Origin: Pseudomonas vlassakiae
GTDB lineage: Bacteria; Pseudomonadota; Gammaproteobacteria; Pseudomonadales; Pseudomonadaceae
DNA: 64,000 bases
Assembly (NCBI RefSeq): GCF_014269035.2
Contig: NZ_JABWRP020000006.1
Span: 124,001 to 188,000, forward strand
Direction: 5' to 3'
The notes below the pieces were generated by a model. The model did not search any database and was not told where the DNA came from. It saw nothing but the letters and a program-made list of their open reading frames with translations. Shown here piece after piece: positions 35,906 to 44,954 of this stretch (its first letter is position 1; each line of letters opens with the position of its first letter). Position numbers and translations under genes: made by a program.

Positions 35906-36820
35906 TCATTGTGAACAACCTATGACACGCGCCGCACTGTGATGAAGAATGCCGTGGCGCCTGGCCAAGGCTTCGCGGTCCTTGCTGTAGCCGCCACCGA
36001 TGACCCCGACCACCGGGATGTCACGGCCCAGGCAGTGGCGCATCACCAGCTCGTCACGCGCCGCCAGGCCATCGTCGGTGAGTTGCAGGTAGCCCAGGGC
36101 ATCGTCCTTGTGCACATCGACACCGGCGTCGTACAGCACCAGGTCGGGTTGATAGAGCGGTAGCAGGTAGTTCAGCGCATCGTCCACCACCTTCAGGTAT
36201 GCCGCATCGCCCATGCCGCGTGGCAGGGGAATGTCCCAGTCGCTGTGGGCCTTGCGTGCCGGGAAGTTCTGTTCGCAGTGCAGGGACACGGTGATGGCGT
36301 CCGGGGTGTCCTGGAGGATGCGTGCCGTGCCGTCGCCCTGGTGCACATCGCAGTCGAAGATCAGCACCCGGTGCACGCGCCCGGCTTCGAGCAGGTAGCG
36401 GCTGATCACCGCCAGGTCATTGAAGATGCAGAAACCGGCCGGATGGTCGTAGTGGGCGTGGTGGGTGCCACCGGCCAGGTGGCAGGCGATGCCATGCTGC
36501 AGGGCCATCTCGGCGGTCAGCAGCGAACCACCCACGGCACGCACGGTACGCCGGGCCAGGGCTTCGCTCCAGGGCAGGCCGAGGCGGCGCTGGTCCTCGC
36601 GAGACAGTTCGCCGTTCATGTAGCGCTCGATGTAGCCGCGGTCATGGGCCAGGGCGAGGATGTCGTTGGGGCAGATGTCCGGGCGCAGCAGGGCCTGGTC
36701 GGTGGTCAGGCCGCTGCCCACCAGGTGGTCGCGCAGCAGGCGGAACTTGTCCATGGGAAAGCGGTGCCCGGCAGGGAATTCCGGGCTGTAGTCGTCGTGG
36801 TAGATCAGCGGCAGCGGCAT
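35906..36820 (-). CDS. Histone-deacetylase-like amidohydrolase
   Basis: 304 aa. Arginase/deacetylase fold with the zinc and proton-relay motifs: AGGTHHAHYDHPAGFCIFND, FDCDVHQGDGTA and YDAGVDVHKDD, plus GVIGGGY. Bacterial members act on acetylated small molecules (acetylpolyamines, acetoin-related) or proteins; substrate not predictable. A small gap separates it from the histidine-phosphatase gene on the same strand. Confidence 0.9.
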   Translation of the reverse strand: MPLPLIYHDDYSPEFPAGHRFPMDKFRLLRDHLVGSGLTTDQALLRPDICPNDILALAHDRGYIERYMNGELSREDQRRLGLPWSEALARRTVRAVGGSLLTAEMALQHGIACHLAGGTHHAHYDHPAGFCIFNDLAVISRYLLEAGRVHRVLIFDCDVHQGDGTARILQDTPDAITVSLHCEQNFPARKAHSDWDIPLPRGMGDAAYLKVVDDALNYLLPLYQPDLVLYDAGVDVHKDDALGYLQLTDDGLAARDELVMRHCLGRDIPVVGVIGGGYSKDREALARRHGILHHSAARVIGCSQ

Positions 36821-36858
36821 GGGACGTTCGCAATCGGGGCCAGCGCTGATCTTGCCAG

Positions 36859-37545
36859 TTATTTCCCCACGCTGGCCAATACCCGTTGCCAGTCTGGCTC
36901 GTTCAAGCGCCCAAGGATGCGCGCCTTGCCGTTGGCGTCCACCGAGACGAACAGTGCGCTGGCGTAGTTGCTCTCGCGCTCACCCCCGGCCACGCCCTGC
37001 TGGCGGGCGAAGTGGTCGATGCAGCCATTGTGGGTGACCAGCACCAGGTTGTGCCCGGCACGCTTGCGCGCCAGCGCTTCGCGGGCGAACTGGTTGTCGC
37101 AGCTTTCCAGCCAGGCTTCGCTGGCAACGGCCTGGCCAAGGATGAAGTGAGCCGTCTGCAGGGTACGTACTTTGGGGCTGGCGAGCACATCGGCATTGCC
37201 CAGGCCCAGTTGTTTCAAGCCTTGGCCGACCCGGGTGGCGGCCTCGCTGCCGGCCACGGTGATGCCTGTGGGGTCGTTCAGGCAAGGGCCGGGCGCGCTG
37301 TCGCAACGTTCGGCATGGCGGATCATCACGATCACTGCACCGTCGGCCCAGTCCTGCAGCAGGCCGCTTTCGTTCAACTGCCGCTCGTTGCCAAGGTCCA
37401 CGATATGGGTCCTCGTTGACAGCCAGGTGGTGACCGCTGCGATGACCATGCACAAACCGAGAGCGGCACCAAGGGCTTTGCGTGACATGCGTCGCTTGCG
37501 ACGGGCGTGGATGGCGGGATGGCCCAAGGTGTTGCTCGGCTGCAT
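36859..37545 (-). CDS. Membrane-anchored histidine phosphatase family protein
   Basis: 228 aa. An uncleaved basic N-terminus with a membrane segment (about residues 23-43) precedes a phosphoglycerate-mutase-like domain: VIVMIRHAERCD (catalytic RHxE), ASPKVRTLQTA and LVTHNGCIDHF (second His). Probably a periplasmic phosphatase, similar in layout to LPS-heptose phosphatases, but the substrate is uncertain. GGAG six bases before the ATG supports the long start. Confidence 0.85.
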   Translation of the reverse strand: MQPSNTLGHPAIHARRKRRMSRKALGAALGLCMVIAAVTTWLSTRTHIVDLGNERQLNESGLLQDWADGAVIVMIRHAERCDSAPGPCLNDPTGITVAGSEAATRVGQGLKQLGLGNADVLASPKVRTLQTAHFILGQAVASEAWLESCDNQFAREALARKRAGHNLVLVTHNGCIDHFARQQGVAGGERESNYASALFVSVDANGKARILGRLNEPDWQRVLASVGK

Positions 37546-37712
37546 GCGTCACTCCAATGGCGCGGCGGTGGTGTAGGGGCATTGTGCTCAGCCGTCTGTC
37601 GGGGGCTGGTGAAGGGGTTGTGAAAATTGCATTCTGGTCGCTGCCGGTTGCGTGAGAATCCTGGCCGCGCCTACGCTGTAAAATGCCATCGCGTAAAACC
37701 GGAGCTGTTCCC

Positions 37713-38285
37713 ATGACCCCCATCCTCCACCTGGAAAGCGCCCGCCTGGTGTTGCGCCAATGGCACGATGACGACCTGCGCGAATTTGCGGCGATGTGTG
37801 CCGACCCGCAGGTGATGCGTTATTTCCCGGCGCCCATGACGCGGCTCGAAGCGGCGGCGCTGATCGGCAGGATCCGCGGGCATTTCAACGAATACGGCTT
37901 CGGCCTGTGGGCGCTTGAGCGAAAAGACAGCGGGGCGTTCATCGGCATGACGGGCCTGCTCAATGTCAATTTCGACGCGCCGTTCGCCCCGGCGGTGGAG
38001 ATTGGCTGGCGCCTGGCCCGGCGTCACTGGGGCCTGGGCTTTGCCAGCGAGGCGGCATGGACCTGCCTGCGTTGTGCTTTCGCCCAATTGCGCGTGGATG
38101 AGGTGGTGTCGTTCACTAGCGAGAGCAACTTGCCGTCGCAAAAAGTCATGCAGGCCATCGGCATGGTCCAGGACGTCAATGGCAGCTTCGACCACCCCCG
38201 CCTGCCCATCGGCCACCCGCTGCGCCCTCATGTGCTGTATCGCATCGACCGCGCGCATTGGGAGCAGACCCTGCGCACTGAATGA
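37713..38285 (+). CDS. GNAT-family N-acetyltransferase (RimJ/RimL type)
   Basis: 190 aa from MTPILHLESARLVLRQW; GGAG is about ten bases upstream. The acetyl-CoA-binding region is EIGWRLARRHWGLGFASEAAW (A motif) with FTSESNLPSQKVMQAIGM. Members acetylate protein N-termini or antibiotics; the substrate here is unknown. Confidence 0.9.
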   Translation: MTPILHLESARLVLRQWHDDDLREFAAMCADPQVMRYFPAPMTRLEAAALIGRIRGHFNEYGFGLWALERKDSGAFIGMTGLLNVNFDAPFAPAVEIGWRLARRHWGLGFASEAAWTCLRCAFAQLRVDEVVSFTSESNLPSQKVMQAIGMVQDVNGSFDHPRLPIGHPLRPHVLYRIDRAHWEQTLRTE

Positions 38286-38379
38286 GCCGCCATGCACGGT
38301 GTCGGTGACAAACCTTGTATCATTTCCTCATCCCTGAAAGGTGCTCGCCGAAAGATGTTCAGCGCCTGTGAAACCGAGC

Positions 38380-38420
38380 GCCGCTCAGCGGCGCATCGCG
38401 AGCAAGGCTCGCTCCTACAA
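38380..38420. repeat. Single REP element abutting the tesB ribosome site
   Basis: GCCGCTCAGCGGC palindrome followed by GCGAGCAAGGCTCGC and CTCCTACAA, ending where AAGGAG of tesB begins. CTCCT in the repeat tail can pair with AGGAG. Confidence 0.6.
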
Positions 38421-38431
38421 GGAGAACCCCG

Positions 38432-39301
38432 ATGAGTCATGTGTTGGACGACCTGGTCGACCTGTTGAGCCTCGAGTCGATCGAGGAGAACCTGTTCCGT
38501 GGCCGCAGCCAGGACCTCGGCTTCCGTCAGCTGTACGGTGGCCAGGTGCTGGGCCAGTCGCTGTCGGCGGCCAGCCAGACGGTCGAGGATGCGCGCCATG
38601 TGCATTCGCTGCACGGCTACTTCCTGCGCCCGGGCGATGCCAGCTTGCCGGTGGTGTATTCGGTCGACCGCGTGCGTGATGGCGGCAGCTTCAGCACCCG
38701 GCGGGTGACGGCGATCCAGAAGGGCCAGCCGATCTTCACCTGCAGCGCGTCGTTCCAGTACGACGAGCAAGGTTTCGAGCACCAGGTGCAGATGCCCGAC
38801 GTGGTCGGCCCGGAAAACCTGGCGACCGAAGTCGAGTTGGCCAGCGCCCATGCCGACAAGCTGCCCGAACGCATCCGCGACAAGGTGCTGTGCGCCAAGC
38901 CGATCGAGATCCGCCCGGTGACCGAGCGCGATCCGTTCAACCCCCAGCCCGGCGACCCGGTGAAGTACGCCTGGTTCCGCGCCGACGGCTCTTTGCCTGA
39001 CGTGCCGGCGCTGCACAAGTACCTGCTGGCCTACGCTTCCGATTTCGGCCTGCTGACGACGTCGCTGCTGCCCCATGGCAAATCGGTGTGGCAGCGCGAC
39101 ATGCAGATCGCCAGCCTCGACCATTCGCTGTGGTTCCACCGTAACCTGCGCGCCGATGAGTGGCTGTTGTACGCCACCGACAGCCCGTGGGCTGGTAATG
39201 CCCGGGGTTTCTGCCGCGGCAGCATTTTCAACCGCGCCGGCCAGCTGGTGGCGTCGTCGACCCAGGAAGGCCTGATTCGCCACCGCAAGGACTGGGCATG
39301 A
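38432..39301 (+). CDS. tesB: Acyl-CoA thioesterase II
   Basis: 289 aa double-hotdog thioesterase. Motifs: LYGGQVLGQSLSAASQTV, HSLHGYFLRPGD, DGGSFSTRRVTAIQ in the first hotdog and SLDHSLWFHRNLRADEWLLY in the second; these include the conserved Asp, Thr and Gln region. The following HAD gene overlaps by 4 bases (ATGA), so the two are coupled. Confidence 0.95.
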   Translation: MSHVLDDLVDLLSLESIEENLFRGRSQDLGFRQLYGGQVLGQSLSAASQTVEDARHVHSLHGYFLRPGDASLPVVYSVDRVRDGGSFSTRRVTAIQKGQPIFTCSASFQYDEQGFEHQVQMPDVVGPENLATEVELASAHADKLPERIRDKVLCAKPIEIRPVTERDPFNPQPGDPVKYAWFRADGSLPDVPALHKYLLAYASDFGLLTTSLLPHGKSVWQRDMQIASLDHSLWFHRNLRADEWLLYATDSPWAGNARGFCRGSIFNRAGQLVASSTQEGLIRHRKDWA

Positions 39302-39888
39302 GCCTGGCCGAAATCCGCAATTGGGTGTTCGACATGGACGGCACCCTGACCGTGGCGGTGCACGATTTCGCCGCCATCCGCGTCGCCCTGGATATCCCGG
39401 CCGAGCACGACATTCTCACCCACCTGGCGGCGCTGCCGGCGGCGGAAGCGGCGGCCAAGCATGCCTGGCTGCTGGAGCATGAACGCGACCTGGCGATTGC
39501 CTCGACAGCGGCCGACGGGGCCGTGGAACTGGTGCGTGAGCTGGCCGAACGTGGCTGCCGGCTGGGCATCCTGACCCGCAATGCGCGGGAGCTGGCGCAT
39601 GTGACGCTGGAGGCGATCGGCCTGGCGGATTGCTTCCAGGTGGAGCACATTCTCGGGCGCGATGAGGCCGCGCCGAAGCCGAGCCCGGATGGGCTGTTGA
39701 AGATCGCCAACAGCTGGGGCGTGGCGCCCGGCGAGTTGGTGATGGTTGGGGATTATCGCTTTGACCTGGACTGTGGGCGGGCCGCTGGCGCGCGCACGGT
39801 GCTGGTGAACCTGCCGGAAAACCCGTGGCCGGAGCTGGTGGATTGGCATGCAGCAGATTGCCGGGCCTTGCGGGTGATGCTGGGCTGA
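39298..39888 (+). CDS. HAD-IA family phosphatase
   Basis: 196 aa. Haloacid-dehalogenase fold with motif I VFDMDGTL, motif II LTRNA, motif III Lys in AAPKPSPDGLLKIA and motif IV MVGDYRFDLDCG. Small-molecule phosphatase of unknown substrate; coupled translationally to tesB. Confidence 0.92.
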   Translation: MSLAEIRNWVFDMDGTLTVAVHDFAAIRVALDIPAEHDILTHLAALPAAEAAAKHAWLLEHERDLAIASTAADGAVELVRELAERGCRLGILTRNARELAHVTLEAIGLADCFQVEHILGRDEAAPKPSPDGLLKIANSWGVAPGELVMVGDYRFDLDCGRAAGARTVLVNLPENPWPELVDWHAADCRALRVMLG

Positions 39889-39907
39889 ATTATCTGTCGC
39901 CAGTTCC

Positions 39908-39940
39908 GGCCCTTTCGCGGGCGAGCCCGCGAAGAGGCCC
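39908..39940. repeat. REP palindrome
   Basis: GGCCCTTTCGCGGGCGAGCC then GCGAAGAGGCC: a single palindromic unit between the HAD gene and the next start. Confidence 0.65.
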
Positions 39941-39988
39941 ACACTGGCTATGCTGAACCCCAGTCTTTCTCTGAATGGAGCCTCAGTC

Positions 39989-40999
39989 ATGACCAGCAAG
40001 GCCATCTATGTGCAACCCGGCGGCGGCTACGACAAGGTCGCAGTCGGCACCTGCGAGGCCCCAGCGCCCAAGGCCGGTGAGATCACCGTGCAACTGCATG
40101 CCAGCTCCCTCAACTACCACGACTTCGCCGTGGTCAGTGGTATGTGGGGCCCGAGCGAGCGGCGTATTCCCATGGCCGACGGCGCCGGCGAAGTGGTCGC
40201 GGTCGGCACAGGTGTGAGTGAATTCAAGATCGGCGACAACGTCGTCAGCACCTTTTTCCCGGACTGGCTCGACGGCCAGGCCAACGTCGAAGGCTTTGCC
40301 CGGGTGCCCGGCGATGGCATTGATGGTTATGCCCGCGAGCAGGTAACGGCCCCGGTCACTTCGTTCACGCTGGCACCCAAGGGGTTCAGCCACGCCGAGG
40401 CTGCAACCCTGACCACGGCCGGCCTCACCGCCTGGCGCAGCTTGATGAGCGATGATCACCTCAAGCCCGGTGACACGGTGCTGGTGCAGGGCACCGGCGG
40501 TGTGTCGATCTTCGCCCTGCAGTTCGCCAAGCTGGCCGGGGCCACGGTCATCGCCACGTCGTCCAGCGACGCCAAGCTCGAACGCCTGAAGGCCCTCGGC
40601 GCCGACCACCTGATCAACTACAAGAGCACCCCGGCCTGGGGCGAGAAGGCCCGTGAGCTGACTGGCAATCGCGGCGTCGATCATGTGATCGAAGTGGGTG
40701 GGCCGGCGACCCTGGAGCAGTCGATGATCGCCGCGCGCATTGGTGGGCATGTGTCGCTGATCGGCATTCTGACCGGTGTGGCCGGGCAACTGCCGCTGGT
40801 GCAGGCACTGGTACGGCAGATCCGCCTGCAAGGCGTGCTGGTGGGCAGCCGTGCGCAGCAGCAGGCGATGGTGCGGGCGATCGATGCCAACGGCTTGCGG
40901 CCAGTGGTGGACAAGCATTTCGAGCTGGAGCAGATCGTCGAGGCGTTCCGCTACCAGGAAAGCAACCGGCATTTCGGCAAGATCTGCCTGACTTGGTAG
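39989..40999 (+). CDS. Zinc-independent MDR-family NAD(P)-dependent oxidoreductase
   Basis: 336 aa. Medium-chain dehydrogenase/reductase fold: GroES-like N-terminal half and a Rossmann domain with VLVQGTGGVSIFALQFAKLAGA. The usual catalytic zinc Cys after the NYHD motif and the structural four-Cys loop are missing, so it is closer to quinone-oxidoreductase-type MDRs than to zinc alcohol dehydrogenases. TGGAG lies 9-13 bases before the start. Substrate unknown. Confidence 0.88.
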   Translation: MTSKAIYVQPGGGYDKVAVGTCEAPAPKAGEITVQLHASSLNYHDFAVVSGMWGPSERRIPMADGAGEVVAVGTGVSEFKIGDNVVSTFFPDWLDGQANVEGFARVPGDGIDGYAREQVTAPVTSFTLAPKGFSHAEAATLTTAGLTAWRSLMSDDHLKPGDTVLVQGTGGVSIFALQFAKLAGATVIATSSSDAKLERLKALGADHLINYKSTPAWGEKARELTGNRGVDHVIEVGGPATLEQSMIAARIGGHVSLIGILTGVAGQLPLVQALVRQIRLQGVLVGSRAQQQAMVRAIDANGLRPVVDKHFELEQIVEAFRYQESNRHFGKICLTW

Positions 41000-41018
41000 C
41001 CCTGATGCGATCTGCTTT

Positions 41019-41135
41019 TGTGGGAGCGGCCTTGCGTCGCGAAAGGGCTGCGCAGCAGCCCCAGCAATTTGTGCATCAACGCTGAGTCCCTGGGGCCGCT
41101 TCGCGGCCCTTTCGCGACGCAAGGCCGCTCCCACA
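41019..41135. repeat. Long composite REP hairpin (117 bp, copy 1)
   Basis: Outer arms TGTGGGAGCGGCCTTGCGTC and its complement are separated by inner GGGCTGCGCAGCAGCCC and GGGGCCGCTTCGCGGCCC palindromes. The same architecture and length recur at 60397-60513. It lies between convergent genes (MDR dehydrogenase and GntR regulator). Confidence 0.85.
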
Positions 41136-41148
41136 GGCACCGCAGCAG

Positions 41149-41844
41149 CTAGTCCGGCAGCAGGCGGTCCCGGCTGTTGGACAGGTGCAGGCAGATCGCC
41201 GCCCGCGCCGCGTCCGGGTCTTGCCGACGGATGGCATTGAGGATCGCCTCATGCTCAAGGTTGGCCAGGTAGGCATGCCGCGCCAGGTTCGCGCCGGCGC
41301 GTTCGGCCAGGGCCATGCGGTTACGCGGGATCAACCCGTTGCCCAGTTGCGCCATCATCTCGCTGAAATACAGGTTGCCGGTGGCCTCGGCGATCAACAG
41401 GTGAAAGCGCCGGTCTGCCTCGATGCAGCTGTCACCGGCAGCCGCCAGGTCCTGGTAGTCATCCAGCGCCTTGCGCATGCGTGCCAGGTGCTCCTCGTTG
41501 CGGCGCACGGCAGCGAGCGCGGCCGCCTGGCCCTCCAGGCCGATGCGCAGCTCCAGCAGGTCGCGCACGCTCGCGGCATTTTCCGCCCCCACGCGCAGAC
41601 CCGCCTGGCCCTGGCGCTCCATCACGAAGGTGCCGATGCCATGGCGTGGCTCCACCAGCCCTGAGGCCTGCAATTTCGACAGCGCTTCACGGACCACGGT
41701 GCGGCTGACGCCATGCTCGCGCACCAGGGTGTTCTCAGACGGCAGTTTGTCCCCCGGCTTGAAAGTGCCCAGCAGGATTTGCTGGGTCAGGCTCGACACC
41801 AGGTCGTGGGCGCGGCTGTGGCTGCGTTTGGCTGGAGTATCCAT
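41149..41844 (-). CDS. GntR-family regulator with FCD domain, likely aldarate-responsive
   Basis: 231 aa from MDTPAKRSHSRAHD. N-terminal winged helix (GDKLPSENTLVREHGVSRTVVREALSKLQASGLVEPRHGIGT) and C-terminal all-helical FCD domain with metal/ligand His and Asp residues (ELRIGLEGQAAALA, DRRFHLLIAEATGN, HEAILNAIRRQDPDAAR). Divergent from an MFS carrier and gudD, with TTGTNNNACAA palindromes in between, so it probably represses that operon and itself, relieved by glucarate/galactarate or a product. Confidence 0.9.
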   Translation of the reverse strand: MDTPAKRSHSRAHDLVSSLTQQILLGTFKPGDKLPSENTLVREHGVSRTVVREALSKLQASGLVEPRHGIGTFVMERQGQAGLRVGAENAASVRDLLELRIGLEGQAAALAAVRRNEEHLARMRKALDDYQDLAAAGDSCIEADRRFHLLIAEATGNLYFSEMMAQLGNGLIPRNRMALAERAGANLARHAYLANLEHEAILNAIRRQDPDAARAAICLHLSNSRDRLLPD

Positions 41845-41865
41845 GAGGAGTCCGGAGCTGACTGG

Positions 41866-41878
41866 CTTGTATGACAAG
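41866..41878. promoter_or_regulatory. Candidate GntR operator, site 1
   Basis: Perfect palindrome CTTGTATGACAAG, 22 bases upstream of the gntR start. Fits the short inverted operators of FCD-type GntR regulators. Confidence 0.55.
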
Positions 41879-42010
41879 TTAATCAATAAAAATATTTTTT
41901 GCCCGTATTTTCTCTGCACGGTGCAGGGCTGTTAATCGTTTTATAAGCATGTTCGGCGCTATTTGCTGGTTTATCAGCTTGTATTTTGCCATTTAGGCGC
42001 AATTCGACAT

Positions 42011-42063
42011 CTTGTCGTACAACCTCGCTGCGCCTATGCTCCGTTCCACTGTCATGTCAGACA
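42011..42063. promoter_or_regulatory. Candidate GntR operators, sites 2 and 3
   Basis: TTGTCGTACAA at 42012-42022 repeats the TTGTNNNACAA form of site 1. A weaker TGTCAGACA follows at 42055-42063. Both lie upstream of the MFS gene. Confidence 0.55.
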
Positions 42064-42077
42064 ACCTCGACCCGCAC

Positions 42078-42085
42078 AAAAACAA
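42078..42085 (+). promoter_or_regulatory. Candidate Crc/Hfq CA-motif in the MFS leader
   Basis: AAAAACAA fits the AANAANAA target of Crc/Hfq catabolite repression in Pseudomonas and lies just before the GGGAG ribosome site of the gene at 42104. An identical ACAAAAACAAT block precedes the gudP-like gene. Confidence 0.5.
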
Positions 42086-42103
42086 TTAGTGGGAGATATA
42101 CCT

Positions 42104-43456
42104 GTGAACGACACCCTCGCTCCGTCTGCCCGGAATGAAGGCGACGCTTTGGCCAGTGCCGTGGCCAAGGTCAAGCGCCACGTCCTGCCGCTGTTCGTCA
42201 TCATGTTCATCGTCAACTACCTTGACCGCGTCAATATCGGCTTCGTCCGTCCGCACCTGGAAAGCGACCTGGGCATCAGTGCCGCCGCCTTCGGTTTCGG
42301 TGCCGGGCTGTTCTTCATCGGCTACGCGCTGTTCGAAGTGCCCTCGAACATGCTGTTGCAGAAAGTCGGTGCGCGGCTGTGGCTGACCCGCATCATGTTC
42401 ACCTGGGGCCTGGTCGCCACCGCCATGGCCTTCGTCCAGAACGAAACCCAGTTCTACGTGCTGCGCTTCCTGTTGGGCGTGGCCGAGGCAGGTTTCTTCC
42501 CCGGTGTGATCTACTACTTCACGCGCTGGTTGCCGGCCGCCGAGCGCGGCAAGGCGATTGCCATCTTCCTCAGCGGCTCGGCCTTGGCATCGCTGATTTC
42601 CGGGCCGCTGGCCGGCGCGCTGATGCAGATCCAGGGCCTGGGCCTGCATGGCTGGCAGTGGATGCTGTTCATCGAAGGCATGGCCTCGGTGGCCCTGTGC
42701 TTCTTCGTGTTCTTCTGGCTCGACTCCAAACCGCAGGATGCCAGGTGGCTGAGCCCGGCCGAACAGGACGCGCTGGTGGCGACCATCGACCGCGAACAGC
42801 GTGAGCGTGAAGCCGTGGGCGCAGTGAAGCCATCGGCCTGGCGCCTGCTCCAGGACCGCCAGATCGTGCTGTTCTGCCTGATCTACTTCTGCATCCAGCT
42901 GACCATCTACGCCGCCACCTTCTGGCTGCCGAGCATCATCAAGCGCATGGGCGACCTCAGCGACCTGCAGGTCGGCTTCTTCAACTCGATCCCGTGGCTG
43001 ATCTCGATCATCGCCATGTACGCCTTCGCTGCCGGTTCCGCGCGCTGGAAGTTCCAGCAGGCCTGGGTTGCCGGTGCCTTGCTTGTCGCGGCCATCGGCA
43101 TGTTCATGTCCACCGCGGGCGGCCCGGTGTTCGCCTTCGTCGCCGTGTGCTTCGCCGCCATCGGCTTCAAGTCGGCCTCGTCGCTGTTCTGGCCGATTCC
43201 GCAAGGCTACCTGGACGCCCGTATCGCCGCGGCCGTGATCGCCTTGATCAACTCGGTCGGCAACCTCGGCGGCTTCGTCGCCCCCACCACCTTCGGCCTG
43301 CTCGAACAGCAGACCGGGTCGATCCAGGGCGGGCTGTATGGCCTGGCCGTGACTTCGGTGCTGGCGGCCATCGCCGTCTTCTTCGTACGCATTCGCCCAA
43401 AGGGCGCTTCCTCTGACCAGCACAAGGCGCCTTCGGCCTTGGGCCAGACCCACTGA
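42104..43456 (+). CDS. MFS transporter, anion:cation symporter family (tartrate/aldarate type)
   Basis: 450 aa, starts with GTG after GGGAG. Twelve hydrophobic segments; ACS-family motifs [13 protein letters not shown] in TM1, [20 protein letters not shown] between TM2 and TM3, and [20 protein letters not shown]. Uptake of a sugar acid is inferred from the adjacent glucarate dehydratase (19-base gap). It differs clearly from the GudP-type carrier at 47046, so the locus has two unlike transporters. Confidence 0.88.
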   Translation: MNDTLAPSARNEGDALASAVAKVKRHVLPLFVIMFIVNYLDRVNIGFVRPHLESDLGISAAAFGFGAGLFFIGYALFEVPSNMLLQKVGARLWLTRIMFTWGLVATAMAFVQNETQFYVLRFLLGVAEAGFFPGVIYYFTRWLPAAERGKAIAIFLSGSALASLISGPLAGALMQIQGLGLHGWQWMLFIEGMASVALCFFVFFWLDSKPQDARWLSPAEQDALVATIDREQREREAVGAVKPSAWRLLQDRQIVLFCLIYFCIQLTIYAATFWLPSIIKRMGDLSDLQVGFFNSIPWLISIIAMYAFAAGSARWKFQQAWVAGALLVAAIGMFMSTAGGPVFAFVAVCFAAIGFKSASSLFWPIPQGYLDARIAAAVIALINSVGNLGGFVAPTTFGLLEQQTGSIQGGLYGLAVTSVLAAIAVFFVRIRPKGASSDQHKAPSALGQTH

Positions 43457-43475
43457 TGACTGCGAGACAACGACC

Positions 43476-44831
43476 ATGAATATGCAGACCAATCCCGCCG
43501 TACACACCAGCACCCCAGTGGTCACTGACCTGCGGGTGATTCCCGTGGCCGGCCACGACAGCATGCTGCTTAACCTCAGTGGTGCTCATGGCCCGTACTT
43601 CACCCGCAATGTCGTGGTACTGCGCGACAGTGCCGGCAACACCGGCCTGGGCGAAGTGCCCGGTGGCGAGAAGATCCGCCAGACCCTGGAAGACGCCCGC
43701 AACCTGGTGGTTGGCCAGCCGATCGGCCACTACCAGCGCGTGCTCAATGCCATGCGCCAGACCTTCGCCAACCGCGATTCTGCAGGCCGCGGCCTGCAGA
43801 CCTTTGACCTGCGCATCACCGTGCACGCGGTGACGGCCATCGAGTCGGCGCTGCTCGACCTGCTCGGCCAGCACCTCAACGTGCCAATGGCGGCACTGCT
43901 GGGTGAAGGCCAGCAGCGCGACGCGGTGAAGATGCTCGGTTATCTGTTCTACATTGGCGACCGCCAGCAGACCGACCTGGCCTACCGCGACGAAGCCGAC
44001 GCCGATGACGACTGGTTGCGCCTGCGCCATGAAAAGGCCCTGACCCCGGAAGCGGTGGTGCGCCTGGCTGAAGCAGCCAGGCAGCGCTATGGCTTCAGCG
44101 ACTTCAAGCTCAAGGGTGGAGTGTTGCGCGGTGAGGAGGAAATGGAGGCCGTGACGGCCCTGGCCGAACGCTTCCCGCAAGCGCGGATCACCCTTGACCC
44201 GAACGGCGCCTGGTCGCTGAAGGAGGCCATCGCCCTGTGCCGCGACAAGCACGATGTGCTGGCCTATGCCGAAGACCCGTGCGGGGCCGAGAACGGTTAT
44301 TCGGGCCGTGAAGTGATGGCCGAATTCCGCCGTGCCACCGGCCTGCCGACCGCCACCAACATGATCGCCACCGACTGGCGGCAGATGGGCCACGCAATCC
44401 AGTTGCAGTCGGTGGACATCCCCCTGGCCGACCCGCACTTCTGGACCTTGCAGGGTTCGGTGCGGGTGGCGCAGATGTGCCATGACTGGGGCCTGACCTG
44501 GGGCTCGCACTCGAACAACCACTTCGACATTTCGCTGGCGATGTTCACCCAGGTGGCGGCGGCGGCGCCGGGTGACATCACGGCCATCGATACCCACTGG
44601 ATCTGGCAGGACGGCCAGCGCCTGACCCGTGAGCCGCTGCGTATCATCGATGGCCATGTGCGGGTGCCGGAGCGGCCGGGGCTGGGCGTTGAACTGGATG
44701 AAGACCAGCTGGCGAAGGCCCATGAGTGCTACCGCAACATGGGGCTGGGGGCGCGGGATGACAGCGTGGCGATGCAGTTCCTGATCCCGGGTTGGAGCTT
44801 CGACAACAAGCGGCCTTGTCTGGTGCGGTAA
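43476..44831 (+). CDS. gudD: Glucarate dehydratase
   Basis: 451 aa enolase-superfamily enzyme converting D-glucarate (and L-idarate) to 5-dehydro-4-deoxy-D-glucarate. Catalytic features visible: KLKGG (KxK bases), LDPNGAWSL (metal Asp, Asn), EDPCG (metal Glu), NMIATDWRQ and the HSNNHFD histidine motif. Cotranscribed with the MFS carrier upstream. The next pathway enzymes (5-keto-4-deoxyglucarate dehydratase and 2-oxoglutarate semialdehyde dehydrogenase) are not in this window. Confidence 0.96.
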   Translation: MNMQTNPAVHTSTPVVTDLRVIPVAGHDSMLLNLSGAHGPYFTRNVVVLRDSAGNTGLGEVPGGEKIRQTLEDARNLVVGQPIGHYQRVLNAMRQTFANRDSAGRGLQTFDLRITVHAVTAIESALLDLLGQHLNVPMAALLGEGQQRDAVKMLGYLFYIGDRQQTDLAYRDEADADDDWLRLRHEKALTPEAVVRLAEAARQRYGFSDFKLKGGVLRGEEEMEAVTALAERFPQARITLDPNGAWSLKEAIALCRDKHDVLAYAEDPCGAENGYSGREVMAEFRRATGLPTATNMIATDWRQMGHAIQLQSVDIPLADPHFWTLQGSVRVAQMCHDWGLTWGSHSNNHFDISLAMFTQVAAAAPGDITAIDTHWIWQDGQRLTREPLRIIDGHVRVPERPGLGVELDEDQLAKAHECYRNMGLGARDDSVAMQFLIPGWSFDNKRPCLVR

Positions 44832-44838
44832 GGCGACT

Positions 44839-44946
44839 GGCCCTTTCGCGGCGGTTCGACGCCTCGATGAACCCGCTCCAACAGGTCTGCACAAATCTGG
44901 AAGCCTGTGCATTCCCTGTGTGAGCGGGTTCACCCGCGAACAAGCC
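44839..44946. repeat. Inverted, partly degenerate REP pair
   Basis: Arms around 44839-44890 (GGCCCTTTCGCGG, AACCCGCTCCAACAGG) and 44917-44946 (CTGTGTGAGCGGGTTCACCC) face each other between convergent gudD and the LysR gene. Confidence 0.7.
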
Positions 44947-44954
44947 ATCACTGT

